Shown piece by piece: positions 39,224 through 47,545 of a DNA stretch of 61,095 nucleotides. This stretch comes from DATLXU01 sp035575515 (lineage in GTDB: Bacteria; Acidobacteriota; Blastocatellia; UBA7656). The stretch is taken from contig DATLXU010000072.1 of the NCBI GenBank assembly GCA_035575515.1, positions 1-61,095 on the forward strand, written 5' to 3'. Each line of letters starts with the position of its first letter. Position 1 is the first letter of the stretch. The translations under genes and the position numbers were made by a program. The notes beneath the pieces are model-generated. The model saw only the letters and a program-made list of their open reading frames with translations. It was not told the origin of the DNA and ran no database searches.

Positions 39224-42055
39224 ATGACGCGACCGGCTTCTGGTGATCCTTTTTTCGATAAAGGCCTTCCTTCAAACATCGAAGCAGAGCGCTCGATACT
39301 CGGAGCCATTCTGCTCGACAACACTGTTTGCAATCAGGCGATAGAACTCCTTCGCCGCGACGACTTCTTCCTCGATTCACACCGCCGCATATTCGACAAG
39401 ATGGTCGCGCTGTCTGAGCGCGGCTCGGTTATTGATCTGATTACGCTGAGCGACGAACTGCGCCGCGCAGCCGAGTTCGAGCAGATTGGCGGCGCGACTT
39501 ACATAGCGTCGTTGATTGACGGAGTGCCGCGCACAGACACCATCGAGCCTTACGCGAAGATAGTCAAAACCAAAGCGCAGCTTCGCAAGCTCATCACAGC
39601 GTCGAATCAGATCATCGCCAGTTGCTTCGATGAAGAAGACGATCCTGACATCATCATTGACCGCGCCGAGCAGATGATCTTTCAGATAGCCGAAGACCGT
39701 GTGCGTCAGGGCTTTCAATACATCGGCGAAGTGGCGCAGCGGCGGCTTGAGCAGATAGAGCAGATGGCCGGGCGGCCTGAGATGATAACGGGCGTTCCTA
39801 CGGGCTTCACCGATTTCGACCAGATGACGAGCGGGCTTCAACGCCAGGATTTGATCATCATCGCGGCTCGCCCGTCGGTCGGCAAGTGCCTCGCGTTTGA
39901 TTCGGAGATACTTTTAGAAAACGGCGAGTTGGCGACGATTGAAGAGATTTATAACCGTCGCTGCGCGACTCTTTTAACGTTGAAGGGAGATTTGAAACTC
40001 GGTTTCATCGAGCCTTCAGCATTTGTTGATGATGGAGTAAAGCCTGTCTATCGAGTCACAACGCGGCTGGGCCGTCGGGTCGAGTCTACGATAATTCATC
40101 CATTCTTAACTCTCAGCGGATGGCAAAAGCTCGCAGAGCTTAAACCGGGCGACAAGATAGCTGTGCCTCGCAGGCTCGAAGTTTTCGGTACACAAGAGAT
40201 TCGCGAGTGTGAAGTCAAGCTGCTGGCTTACTTGATTGGCGATGGATGTTTGACGAAAGGGATTCCCGAATTCACTAATAGCAATCCGCTGCTGCAAGAA
40301 GATTTTACTCAGGCAGTTAAAGAGTTTGGCGGCCTGCGGATTAGAGTGGAAGATTCAAACGGCGCTCGCACCACGACGCTTTGCGTTTCGAGCGATTTGA
40401 ATTCCGTTGGCGTAGAGCGACAAGCATTTGCCGGGCGATTGCAGAATCTTATTCATTCCAGGTTCGGAGCCGCAAGAAAGTTTGCCCACGCGCTTGAAGT
40501 AACTCCCTCGCTGATTTGCTTCCGGACTCAAGGGATGTGTGCGCCGAGTCGCGAAAAATTCAATCAGTTATGCGAGGCTTTGCAAGTTGATCCATCAGAG
40601 CTTGCTCCGCGTGGTCATGCGGCAAGCAGCAAGAACAGCAGGAATGCGCTCACGCTCTGGCTTGAAAAGCATGAGCTTTGGGGCAAAGGCGCGCGTGACA
40701 AAACCATTCCACAGATTGTTTTCAAATTAACTCGCCCGCAGGTGGCGTTGTTCTTGAATCGGCTTTTCGCGACTGATGGATGGGCTTCGCTAACGCAAGG
40801 CTATAAGCCACAATTGGGATACGCAACCACGAGCGAGCGGCTTGCGCGGCAGATACAGCATCTGCTGCTGCGGTTTGGGATTATAGCTTCGCTGAGGAAA
40901 CGCTCTGTTAAATACAAAGACGCGCGCAGAACATCCTGGCAACTCGACATCGCAGATGCTCGCTCAATCAGGACGTTCATAGCTGAGATTGGAATATTCG
41001 GAAAAGAAGAATCGCTACGGCGAATCTCAGAAGCTCTCGGCGAAAAGCAATACAAGGCAAACCGAGACTTAATACCTGTTGAAATCTGGAGACAGATTGC
41101 GGAAGCGAAAGGCGATGAGCCTTGGGCGACACTCGCGCGGCGAGCGGGAATTAAAGGTTATACAAACATTCACGTTGGCGCTCGCGCATTGACTCGCCAG
41201 AGGCTTTCGACGCTTGCCGCCGCTCTGGGTGATGAGTCGCTTCAAGAACCGGCGACGAGCGATATTTATTGGGATGAGATCGTTTCAATCGAGCCTGCGG
41301 GATTAAAGCAGGTTTATGATCTGACGATTCCTGAGACGCACAACTTCATCGCCAACGATATATGTGTTCACAACACGGCCATTGCTCTGAATATGGCGCA
41401 GTACGCGGCGAAGAATGGAAACACTATCGGCATATTCAGTCTTGAGATGTCGGCTGAGCAGTTGGTGTCGAGGTTTCTCTGCTCAGAAGCGCGCGTTGAT
41501 GCACATCGCTTGAGGACCGGCTATTTGAATCGCGAAGAGTGGGCGAGGCTTGCGGATGCGCTCAGGCGGCTGTGCGAAATCAAAGTCTTTATTGACGACA
41601 CGCCGGGTGTGGGCGTGCTTGAGATGCGCGCCAAGTGTCGTAGGCTCAAAGCTGAACATGGGCTTGACCTGCTCATCATTGACTACCTGCAATTGATGTC
41701 GGGCCGCGGGCGAATCGAATCGCGCCAGCAGGAGGTTTCGCAAATCTCGCGCGAGTTAAAGGGGCTTGCGAAAGAGTTGGATGTGCCCGTGATTGCGCTG
41801 TCGCAGCTTTCGCGCGCGCCCGAAACCAGAAGCGACCACCGCCCGCAGCTGAGCGATTTGCGCGAAAGCGGTAGCATCGAGCAGGACTCAGACGTAGTCT
41901 GCTTCATCTATCGCGAAGAGGTTTACAATCCGACGGACGAGAATCGCGGCACGGCTGAGTTAATTATCGGCAAGCAGCGCAACGGTCCCACAGGAACCGT
42001 TCAACTGGCCTTCCTTAAAGAATTCACGCGCTTCGAGAATATGTGGAAGGAATGA
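39224..42055 (+). CDS. dnaB: Replicative DNA helicase DnaB, intein-containing precursor
   Basis: 943 codons encoding a 447-residue helicase interrupted by a 496-residue intein. The N-terminal domain (LPSNIEAERSILGAILLDN) and linker helix are standard. The RecA-like motor begins GVPTGFTDFDQMTSGLQRQD. The P-loop ARPSVGK is cut exactly between Lys221 and the following Thr, which reappears as residue 718 (TAIALNMAQYAAKNGNTIGI). Later motifs are SLEMSAEQLVSRFLCSEARV, LLIIDYLQLMSGRGR, IALSQLSRAPETRSDHRPQL and DVVCFIYREEVYNP. Without splicing the ATPase would be dead, so protein splicing is required for replication. The gene follows the rplI operon, a common arrangement. Confidence 0.97.
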   Translation: MTRPASGDPFFDKGLPSNIEAERSILGAILLDNTVCNQAIELLRRDDFFLDSHRRIFDKMVALSERGSVIDLITLSDELRRAAEFEQIGGATYIASLIDGVPRTDTIEPYAKIVKTKAQLRKLITASNQIIASCFDEEDDPDIIIDRAEQMIFQIAEDRVRQGFQYIGEVAQRRLEQIEQMAGRPEMITGVPTGFTDFDQMTSGLQRQDLIIIAARPSVGKCLAFDSEILLENGELATIEEIYNRRCATLLTLKGDLKLGFIEPSAFVDDGVKPVYRVTTRLGRRVESTIIHPFLTLSGWQKLAELKPGDKIAVPRRLEVFGTQEIRECEVKLLAYLIGDGCLTKGIPEFTNSNPLLQEDFTQAVKEFGGLRIRVEDSNGARTTTLCVSSDLNSVGVERQAFAGRLQNLIHSRFGAARKFAHALEVTPSLICFRTQGMCAPSREKFNQLCEALQVDPSELAPRGHAASSKNSRNALTLWLEKHELWGKGARDKTIPQIVFKLTRPQVALFLNRLFATDGWASLTQGYKPQLGYATTSERLARQIQHLLLRFGIIASLRKRSVKYKDARRTSWQLDIADARSIRTFIAEIGIFGKEESLRRISEALGEKQYKANRDLIPVEIWRQIAEAKGDEPWATLARRAGIKGYTNIHVGARALTRQRLSTLAAALGDESLQEPATSDIYWDEIVSIEPAGLKQVYDLTIPETHNFIANDICVHNTAIALNMAQYAAKNGNTIGIFSLEMSAEQLVSRFLCSEARVDAHRLRTGYLNREEWARLADALRRLCEIKVFIDDTPGVGVLEMRAKCRRLKAEHGLDLLIIDYLQLMSGRGRIESRQQEVSQISRELKGLAKELDVPVIALSQLSRAPETRSDHRPQLSDLRESGSIEQDSDVVCFIYREEVYNPTDENRGTAELIIGKQRNGPTGTVQLAFLKEFTRFENMWKE
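39887..41374 (+). other. Intein with LAGLIDADG-type homing endonuclease in DnaB
   Basis: 496 residues. Block A: Cys first residue, CLAFDSEILLENGELATIEE. Block B: STIIHPFLTLSGWQKLAELK with the conserved His. Endonuclease blocks C and E: LLAYLIGDGCL and FLNRLFATDGWAS, each with the catalytic Asp. Blocks F/G: VYDLTIPETHNFIANDICVH ending His-Asn, followed by Thr as the +1 nucleophile. All splice-junction residues are present (Cys1, terminal His-Asn, +1 Thr), so it should splice. A region with helix-turn-helix flavour (WATLARRAGIKGYTNIHVGA) sits near the C-terminal part. Insertion directly into the GK/T of the Walker A motif targets the most conserved DNA in the gene. Confidence 0.95.
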
Positions 42056-42078
42056 TTGAAGTATGGGGGAATTCGGAA

Positions 42079-42106
42079 GGATGAGGGATGAGGGATGAAG
42101 GATGAA
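42079..42106 (+). repeat. Tandem heptamer GGATGAG/GGATGAA, four copies
   Basis: GGATGAG-GGATGAG-GGATGAA-GGATGAA. It lies in the leader of alr, and one formal start codon of that gene (42095) is inside the third unit. Confidence 0.8.
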
Positions 42107-43357
42107 ACGATGCGGCGAGGGGGCGACGCGGCGACGCGGCGTGACTCGCAATCTGATTCCTCAGAAAAGCGAATCTCTCACCGCGTCGTTGCGTCGTCGC
42201 GTCGTCGCGTCGCTCCTCTCATCTCTCAAGGACGCCCGACGTGGGCAGAAATAAATCTCGACAATCTCGCGCACAACTTTCGCGTGATGAAGCAGGCCGT
42301 TGGCGCAGATGTTGCCATCATGCCTGCGGTGAAGGCTGACGCTTACGGTCACGGCGCGGTGGAGTGCGCGCGCGCGCTTGAACGCGAAGGCGCAGAGTGG
42401 TTCGGCGTCGCGCTCCCGGAAGAGGGCGTGGAGCTTAGAGAAGCTGGCATTGCACGACCAATTCTTTGTCTCGGCGGCTTCTGGGAAGGGCAGGAAGAAG
42501 TCGTCATTGCACGCAATCTCACGCCGGTTGTTTTCCGTCTGGATTTGCTTGAACGGCTAGATGCGGCGGCGCGAGCATCAGGCCGAATCGTTGATTATCA
42601 CTTGAAAGTTGATACAGGTATGAGGCGGCTCGGCGTGCCGCACGCCGTGCTACAGGATTTTCTCGACGGCGCTCGCCAGTTCAAAAACGTTCGGCTCGAT
42701 GGAGTGATGACGCACTTCGCTTCGGCTGATGAGCCTGATAAAACCGAATTCACCGAGCGGCAGATGCAATTATTCGAGAGTGCGGTTGAAATAATTCGCG
42801 CGCGAGGGCATCAACCGACATGGATTCACGAAGCAAACAGCGCAGCTTCTCATGCTTACCCTCGCGCTCGCGGCAATATGGTCAGGATTGGCGGCGTGAT
42901 GTACGGACTTTGGCGCGATGTGACTCTGCCGACCGTTGAGCCGTTGGACTGGCGGGCGGTGATGTCGCTTCACACGCGCATTACGTTTTTGAAATGGGTT
43001 CCGGCGGGCGCGCCGCTCGGTTACGGCGGCACGTTCGTGACCTCGCGCGAAAGCCTGATAGCCACGCTGCCAATCGGTTATGAAGATGGGCTTCGCCGCG
43101 CGCTGTCGAATCGCGGGCAAGTGATTGTGCGAGGGCAACTTGCTCCAATCGTCGGGCGCGTGAGCATGGATTTGACGCTCGTTGATGTAACGGATGTGAG
43201 CGGGGCTGCGCTGGGCGGCGAGGTGGTTATTATCGGAGCGCAGGGCGCGAGCCGCATAACAGCTGAGGAAGTCGCCTCGCTTATCGGGACTATATCTTAT
43301 GAGGTGACCTGTGGCGTGAGCGACCGCGTGCCTCGTGTTTACATCAGTAGGCAGTAA
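42095..43357 (+). CDS. alr: Alanine racemase with repeat-derived N-terminus
   Basis: 420 residues from ATG 42095 or 415 from ATG 42110. It interconverts L- and D-alanine for peptidoglycan. The enzyme proper begins around RPTWAEINLDNLAHNFRVMK. The PLP lysine is in PAVKADAYGHGAVE, the catalytic tyrosine in PLGYGGTFVTSRES, and the C-terminal barrel contains IVGRVSMDLTLVDVTD and GTISYEVTCGVSDRVPRVY. The first ~45 residues (RRGGDAATRRDSQSD and onward to SSRRRVAPL) are translated from an octamer inverted-repeat element, and I see no later start codon in frame before the conserved domain. The last residues and stop codon (ISRQ, stop) also come from a heptamer element. Confidence 0.93.
   Translation: MKDETMRRGGDAATRRDSQSDSSEKRISHRVVASSRRRVAPLISQGRPTWAEINLDNLAHNFRVMKQAVGADVAIMPAVKADAYGHGAVECARALEREGAEWFGVALPEEGVELREAGIARPILCLGGFWEGQEEVVIARNLTPVVFRLDLLERLDAAARASGRIVDYHLKVDTGMRRLGVPHAVLQDFLDGARQFKNVRLDGVMTHFASADEPDKTEFTERQMQLFESAVEIIRARGHQPTWIHEANSAASHAYPRARGNMVRIGGVMYGLWRDVTLPTVEPLDWRAVMSLHTRITFLKWVPAGAPLGYGGTFVTSRESLIATLPIGYEDGLRRALSNRGQVIVRGQLAPIVGRVSMDLTLVDVTDVSGAALGGEVVIIGAQGASRITAEEVASLIGTISYEVTCGVSDRVPRVYISRQ
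42111..42217 (+). repeat. Octamer inverted-repeat element at the 5' end of alr
   Basis: Left arm of GCGACGCG-type octamers (about 42113-42149), right arm CGTCGTTG-CGTCGTCG-CGTCGTCG-CGTCGC (42183-42213). The whole element is in the alr reading frame and is related in sequence to the one in the DUF58 gene at 54410-54552. Confidence 0.7.
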
Positions 43358-43438
43358 ACTGTGAATCATTGCCGAAAGGCGCTTTCGGCTAAAGTTATGA
43401 TTGTGAATCTGTAACTGCCTACTGCCTGCTGCCTACTG
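43345..43438 (+). repeat. Heptamer-repeat hairpin (CAGTAGG family) overlapping the 3' end of alr
   Basis: Left arm CAGTAGG-CAGTAAACTGTGAATCAT; right arm ATGATTGTGAATCTGTAACTG then CCTACTG-CCTGCTG-CCTACTG. The arms match over about 25 bases. The alr stop codon lies in the left arm. Confidence 0.85.
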
Positions 43439-43567
43439 ACAACTGCTTTTGTGGCTTGCCCTCACGTGATTTTCAGATATAATCTTCCGCATTACAGGGA
43501 GCTAGACTCGGCAGGGTCCCTCGTAGGAAGAAGTGATAATTAAATCGCAGTCGAGTGAGGGTGTGCT

Positions 43568-44782
43568 ATGCAGCAGAGGTCGCACGTAGGTGCGAAGGAT
43601 TTATTCGAGAAAGCCGCAGCATTCACAAAGGCCGACGAGTTTCGCCGGGCGGGGCTTTATCCCTACTTCACAGAGTTTTCGAGCGCATCGGATTCGGGCG
43701 AGGCTCAGGTCCTTATGGGCGACCGTCGAATCCTCATGTTCGGCTCCAATAATTATCTCGGTCTCACCACACACCCCGAAGTCAAAGCAGCAGCGATACA
43801 GGCAATTGAAAAATACGGCACGGGCTGTTCCGGTTCCCGTATGCTCAATGGCACGATGGACCTGCACGTGAGATTGGAGGAAGCTCTCGCCCGATTTATG
43901 AAGCGCGAGGCGGCGCTTGTTTTCGGCACCGGTTTTCAAACAAATCTCGGCGCGCTCTCGACTATCGCACAAAAAGGCGACTGCCTGATAGCAGATCGAA
44001 ACATTCATGCTTCCATTCTTGACGGCTGTCTCGCGTCGTTTGCGCGAACGCTTCGATTTCGCCATAACGATATGGCCGATCTAGAAAAGATTCTTGCGAG
44101 CCTTTCGCCCGACGAAGGCCGATTGATTGTGGTTGACGGCGTCTTTTCGATGGAAGGCGACACGGCGAATCTGCCTGAGATTGTGCGGCTCGCAAAAAAG
44201 TACGGCGCGCGGATATACGTTGACGAAGCGCACGCGATAGGGGTTTTAGGCAAGAACGGGCGCGGCACATCTGAGCATTACGAAGTCGAAAATGATGTTG
44301 ACATAGTGATGGGGACGTTTTCAAAATCGTTCGCGTCAATCGGCGGCTTCGTTGCATCGCGGCGCGACGTGATAGAATTCATCAAACATCACAGCCGCGC
44401 GTTCGTCTATTCGGCGTCGCTTGCGCCCGCAAATGCTGCGGCTGTTTTGAAGGCCATTGAAATCATCGAGCGCGAGCCGGAACGTCGCGAGCGGCTGCGC
44501 TATATGAGCAGTCTGATACGCCGCGAGCTTGTGAGGATGGGTTTCAGGCTGCTCGAAGGCTTCACGCCGGTAATACCCGTAGTTGTGGACGATGAAGTTC
44601 TAGTCTGTAGATTTTTCTGGGAGTTGATGAGCGAAGGCATCTACACCAACCCGGTGCTCGCGCCTGCCGTTTCGCACAGCCTTGTGCGAATCAGTTGCAT
44701 GGCGACGCACACAGAAGAGCATGCCGAACGTCTGCTTGAAACCATGCACCGGATTGGCAAGAAGCTTGAACTGATAAACTAG
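43568..44782 (+). CDS. Alpha-oxoamine synthase (serine palmitoyltransferase / KBL / AONS family)
   Basis: 404 residues. ATG 43568 has GAGGG about eight bases upstream. A PLP enzyme that condenses an amino acid with an acyl thioester and loses CO2. Signatures: MFGSNNYLGLTTHPEVKAAA, KYGTGCSGSRMLNGTMDLHV, FGTGFQTNLGALSTIAQKGD, VDGVFSMEGDTANLPEI, YVDEAHAIGVLGKNGRGTSE and the PLP lysine in IVMGTFSKSFASIGGFV. The N-terminal KADEFRRAGLYPYFTEFSSA and the FNNYLGL-like start resemble bacterial serine palmitoyltransferases more than BioF. It is followed by a ketosynthase and an ACP, which suggests an acyl-ACP donor and lipid product. Biotin synthesis (BioF) is the main alternative, but no other bio gene is nearby. 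Confidence 0.88.
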   Translation: MQQRSHVGAKDLFEKAAAFTKADEFRRAGLYPYFTEFSSASDSGEAQVLMGDRRILMFGSNNYLGLTTHPEVKAAAIQAIEKYGTGCSGSRMLNGTMDLHVRLEEALARFMKREAALVFGTGFQTNLGALSTIAQKGDCLIADRNIHASILDGCLASFARTLRFRHNDMADLEKILASLSPDEGRLIVVDGVFSMEGDTANLPEIVRLAKKYGARIYVDEAHAIGVLGKNGRGTSEHYEVENDVDIVMGTFSKSFASIGGFVASRRDVIEFIKHHSRAFVYSASLAPANAAAVLKAIEIIEREPERRERLRYMSSLIRRELVRMGFRLLEGFTPVIPVVVDDEVLVCRFFWELMSEGIYTNPVLAPAVSHSLVRISCMATHTEEHAERLLETMHRIGKKLELIN

Positions 44783-44834
44783 GGGCCGGGTGCCAGGGGC
44801 AGATAAGTTTTCACCTCAGCACCCGACATCTAAC
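44781..44834 (+). repeat. Weak heptamer-repeat hairpin before fabF
   Basis: Left words GGGGCCG-GGTGCCA-GGGGCAG; right words CAGCACC-CGACATC. It starts at the stop codon of the preceding gene. Arm complementarity is lower than in the other copies. Confidence 0.5.
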
Positions 44835-44852
44835 GCTCAACCCCAATTCGCC

Positions 44853-46094
44853 ATGCGACGAATCGTAGTAACAGGAATCGGAATAATCACACCGGTCGGC
44901 GTCGGACGCGAACAGGTATGGGCCTCGCTCACGGCGGGGCGCAGCGGCATTTCGCGCATCGAGGATTTCGACACGTCAAATCTCAAGACTAACATTGCAG
45001 GCGTGTGCCGCGAGTTTCGCCCCGAACAGTTCTTTGATGAGCGCGAGATGTCGCGCCTCGACCGCGTGTCGCAGATGGCTATTGCCGCAACCGATATGGC
45101 CACGCGCGAGGCGGGGCTGACGAACGGTCAGCTTGATAGTTACGACGCCGGTGTGATATTAGGTACAGGCTTCGGCGGACAAGGCTCAATGGAAGAGTTT
45201 TATGGCGCGTACTTTTCAAATGGGAAAGGTCGGCGCTCAGCCATCACCATTCCGAAATCCATGTACAATGCTTCGTCGTCAAATATCGCCATCCGCTTTA
45301 AGACGCGCGGGCCGAATATCACCATCAGCACAGCCTGTTCGTCGGGCGCGAATGCTATCGGACAGGCGTTTCATCTTATTCGCTACGGCCATGCCGAGCG
45401 GATGATTGCGGGCGGAGTTGATGCTCCGGTCACGCCCGTTGTGATGGATGCGTGGAAAGAGATGCGAGTGCTTTCGACAAAAAACGACCCGCCCGAACGC
45501 GCCTGCAAGCCGTTCAGCGCAAACCGCGATGGTTTTGTGCTGGCCGAAGCCGCAGGCGTTGTCGTGCTCGAAACGCTCGAAAGCGCCGTTGAGCGCGGCG
45601 CGCACGTTTACGCAGAAGTGCTGGGCTACGGCTCAACATCCGATGCGTCTCACATAACTTTCCCCGATCCTGAAGGAGAGGCCAACGCGATAATTCGCGC
45701 GCTCAAGGATGGCGAAGTGCGCGCCGAAGAAATTGATTACATCAACGCGCACGGGACGGCGACAAAGCTCAATGACGCGTCGGAAACTGAAGCCATCAAG
45801 CGAGTGTTCGGCAGCCGCGCGTATGAAATTCCAGTGAACTCTATTAAATCAATGATCGGCCATTCGATGGGAGCGGCGGGCGCAGTTGAATTCATAGCGA
45901 CGGTGCTTGCGATTGATACGAAAGTGATACCGCCGACGATCAATTACGAAGAATCTGATCCGCAGTGCGATCTCGATTATGTTACGGAAGGCGCGCGAGT
46001 GATGAAGAATGTGCCGCTCAGAACTGCTATCTCAAACTCGTTTGGGTTTGGCGGCAACAATGCGGTGCTTGTCGCGCGCGAATATGCCGGTTGA
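44853..46094 (+). CDS. fabF: Beta-ketoacyl-ACP synthase II-type ketosynthase
   Basis: ATG 44853 gives 413 residues, the normal FabF length, and starts MRRIVVTGIGIITPVGVGRE. Catalytic triad: Cys in ISTACSSGANAIGQAF, His in DYINAHGTATKLNDASE, His in SIKSMIGHSMGAAGAVEF, with the C-terminal NSFGFGGNNAVLVAREY. It elongates acyl-ACP with malonyl-ACP. In typical fab operons acpP precedes fabF; here the order is oxoamine synthase, ketosynthase, ACP, which suggests a dedicated lipid pathway rather than the housekeeping cluster. The housekeeping role cannot be excluded. Confidence 0.93.
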   Translation: MRRIVVTGIGIITPVGVGREQVWASLTAGRSGISRIEDFDTSNLKTNIAGVCREFRPEQFFDEREMSRLDRVSQMAIAATDMATREAGLTNGQLDSYDAGVILGTGFGGQGSMEEFYGAYFSNGKGRRSAITIPKSMYNASSSNIAIRFKTRGPNITISTACSSGANAIGQAFHLIRYGHAERMIAGGVDAPVTPVVMDAWKEMRVLSTKNDPPERACKPFSANRDGFVLAEAAGVVVLETLESAVERGAHVYAEVLGYGSTSDASHITFPDPEGEANAIIRALKDGEVRAEEIDYINAHGTATKLNDASETEAIKRVFGSRAYEIPVNSIKSMIGHSMGAAGAVEFIATVLAIDTKVIPPTINYEESDPQCDLDYVTEGARVMKNVPLRTAISNSFGFGGNNAVLVAREYAG

Positions 46095-46150
46095 GTTTTA
46101 ACGCCCCGACACCAGAGCAGTATTAATACGATAAAGCTGAGGGAATAAAA

Positions 46151-46408
46151 ATGACCAGAGAAGCCGTTCAGTCAATAGAGGACGTTGTGAAAGGCATCAT
46201 CGTCGCGGAGTTGCGTGTTGATCCGAGCCAGCTCGGTCCTTCAACTCATCTGATGAAGGATCTTGGCGCAGACTCGCTCGACGCGCTCAACATCGCTCTG
46301 CGCCTTGAAGAGACCTTCAAGATCAAAATACCCGACGATGCCATCCCGAAGTTTTTAACCGTCGGCGACATTGTCAACGGAGTCAACGAGCATCTGGCAT
46401 CGAAATGA
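46151..46408 (+). CDS. Acyl carrier protein
   Basis: 85 residues from ATG 46151, with GAGGG upstream. It carries the phosphopantetheine attachment serine in LMKDLGADSLDALNIALRLE. The acidic recognition helix and the C-terminal FKIKIPDDAIPKFLTVGDIV follow the AcpP pattern, with slightly unusual residues around the serine (DSLDALNI instead of DSLDTVEL). This fits a specialised carrier protein. It lies 56 bases after the ketosynthase. Confidence 0.93.
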   Translation: MTREAVQSIEDVVKGIIVAELRVDPSQLGPSTHLMKDLGADSLDALNIALRLEETFKIKIPDDAIPKFLTVGDIVNGVNEHLASK

Positions 46409-46732
46409 TTTTTCAGGCATAACAACCACACACCGCCCCTCGCAGATTATTCAGCATATGAACTTTTCCGTCTCGCTTAGTTTCAAAGAGCGAGGCGTGC
46501 GCAATCGTTCTTGAGAGCCTCGCTTGTTTTATGCGCAGGTGAGTTGGCCGCGCGCGACCACGCGCCTCTTTTGAAGCGCGATTCTTTGCTTGCCGCGCGC
46601 AAGCCCTCAGAGACTCGAAACCGCCAGCAGCGCGGGTGAGCGCCGCCAGCGGTAAACTCGATTTGAATATTCTTTGGGTCATCGCTTTGTCATAGAGATT
46701 TTTTAATGTTGTTGCGATGACCGAACTCTCAA
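46409..46732. other. Intergenic region with a possible terminator
   Basis: This 324-base gap separates convergent genes. The only structure I see is AGCGAGGC (46489-46496) with GCCTCGCT (46517-46524) followed by TGTTTT, a plausible terminator for the ACP operon despite a 20-nt loop. No reading frame looks real. Confidence 0.4.
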
Positions 46733-47122
46733 TTATCGGCGGCAATCGCGACCGCGATAGTCTCGCTCGCTGCGGTAGCCGCGAACTCCGCTGTAGCTGT
46801 TATAGCCGCGATAGTCGCGGTTGTCGCGATAGCGATAATCGTCATAGCGACCGTAACGGTCTTCTTCCTGCTTGCCCTTGTAATAGACATAGCCAGCGCC
46901 GCCGCCGCCGCCTAACAATCCGCCGATGATTGCGCCCTTCTTGCCGCCGAGCAATCCGCCTATCACCGCGCCCGCTGCTGCGCCGCCGCCGATGATGGCG
47001 ACTTTCTTCTTGGTCGACATGCTGCCGCCGAAAGACGACTGCGCGCTCGCAGGCACGATGGCTGCGAACATAACCATGAGGCCCAAAACCATCGCGCAAA
47101 CTTTTTTATTCAACGTTAACAT
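46733..47122 (-). CDS. Small exported glycine-zipper protein with a Tyr/Arg/Asp-rich tail
   Basis: ATG 47122 is chosen because GGAGG is about eight bases upstream on the minus strand and the frame then starts directly with a signal peptide (MLTLNKKVCAMVLGLMVMFA, cleavage at ASAQ). The protein has 129 residues. A glycine-zipper membrane-like segment follows (AIIGGGAAAGAVIGGLLGGK, then GAIIGGLLGGGGGAGYVYYK). The tail of about 50 residues is RYGRYDDYRYRDNRDYRGYN-like. Glycine-zipper exported proteins (YMGG family) are usually envelope-associated; function is unknown. Confidence 0.82.
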   Translation of the reverse strand: MLTLNKKVCAMVLGLMVMFAAIVPASAQSSFGGSMSTKKKVAIIGGGAAAGAVIGGLLGGKKGAIIGGLLGGGGGAGYVYYKGKQEEDRYGRYDDYRYRDNRDYRGYNSYSGVRGYRSERDYRGRDCRR

Positions 47123-47545
47123 CTGCTGTCCTCCAATTCTTTTCTGTGCGGCCTGCGCCGCCTGCTTTATATTGAGCAACGTTCGTGCCGCTTCAGTTTG
47201 CAACTTTGTATGAGTGCAATTGCGGCACTACTTATCTGTTACATACGGCGGGCGAAAAGTTGCCCGCGCCGCAGCAAACGATTTCGTGTGAGCGCAGACC
47301 TAATAGTTGAGAAACTGAATCAGGCAATGTCGCCTCGATAGTATTTGAAAGAAGAGCCGCGCAGGAGAAGATTACTATTTTTCGTGGCAAGCGCGTGTGC
47401 TACCATCGAGCTGGATTGACCTGTCTCGGCAGGTCTCAGGCTGCCTGCCCCTTCTTAATCACCGCCAATCTCAAAAGCATTGACGCTGGCTGCACTTGTT
47501 TCAGTTTAATCATTCACCGCATAACAGCCTGTCAGGAGCATCACT
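47123..47545. other. Divergent intergenic region, no gene seen
   Basis: It separates the glycine-zipper gene from the gene at 47546 and must hold both promoters. Two small hairpins are visible: GACCTG/CAGGTC (47418-47423 with 47430-47435) and GCGGGC/GCCCGC (47248-47253 with 47262-47267). I find no convincing reading frame, CRP/FNR-like pair or heptamer element. Confidence 0.4.

Noticed and set aside
42079..42217. Possible variable-number coding repeat in Alr giving phase variation
   Set aside because: Heptamer copy number could shift the frame, but both available starts are inside or after the tract, so copy change would mostly not affect the protein; kept only as a repeat feature.
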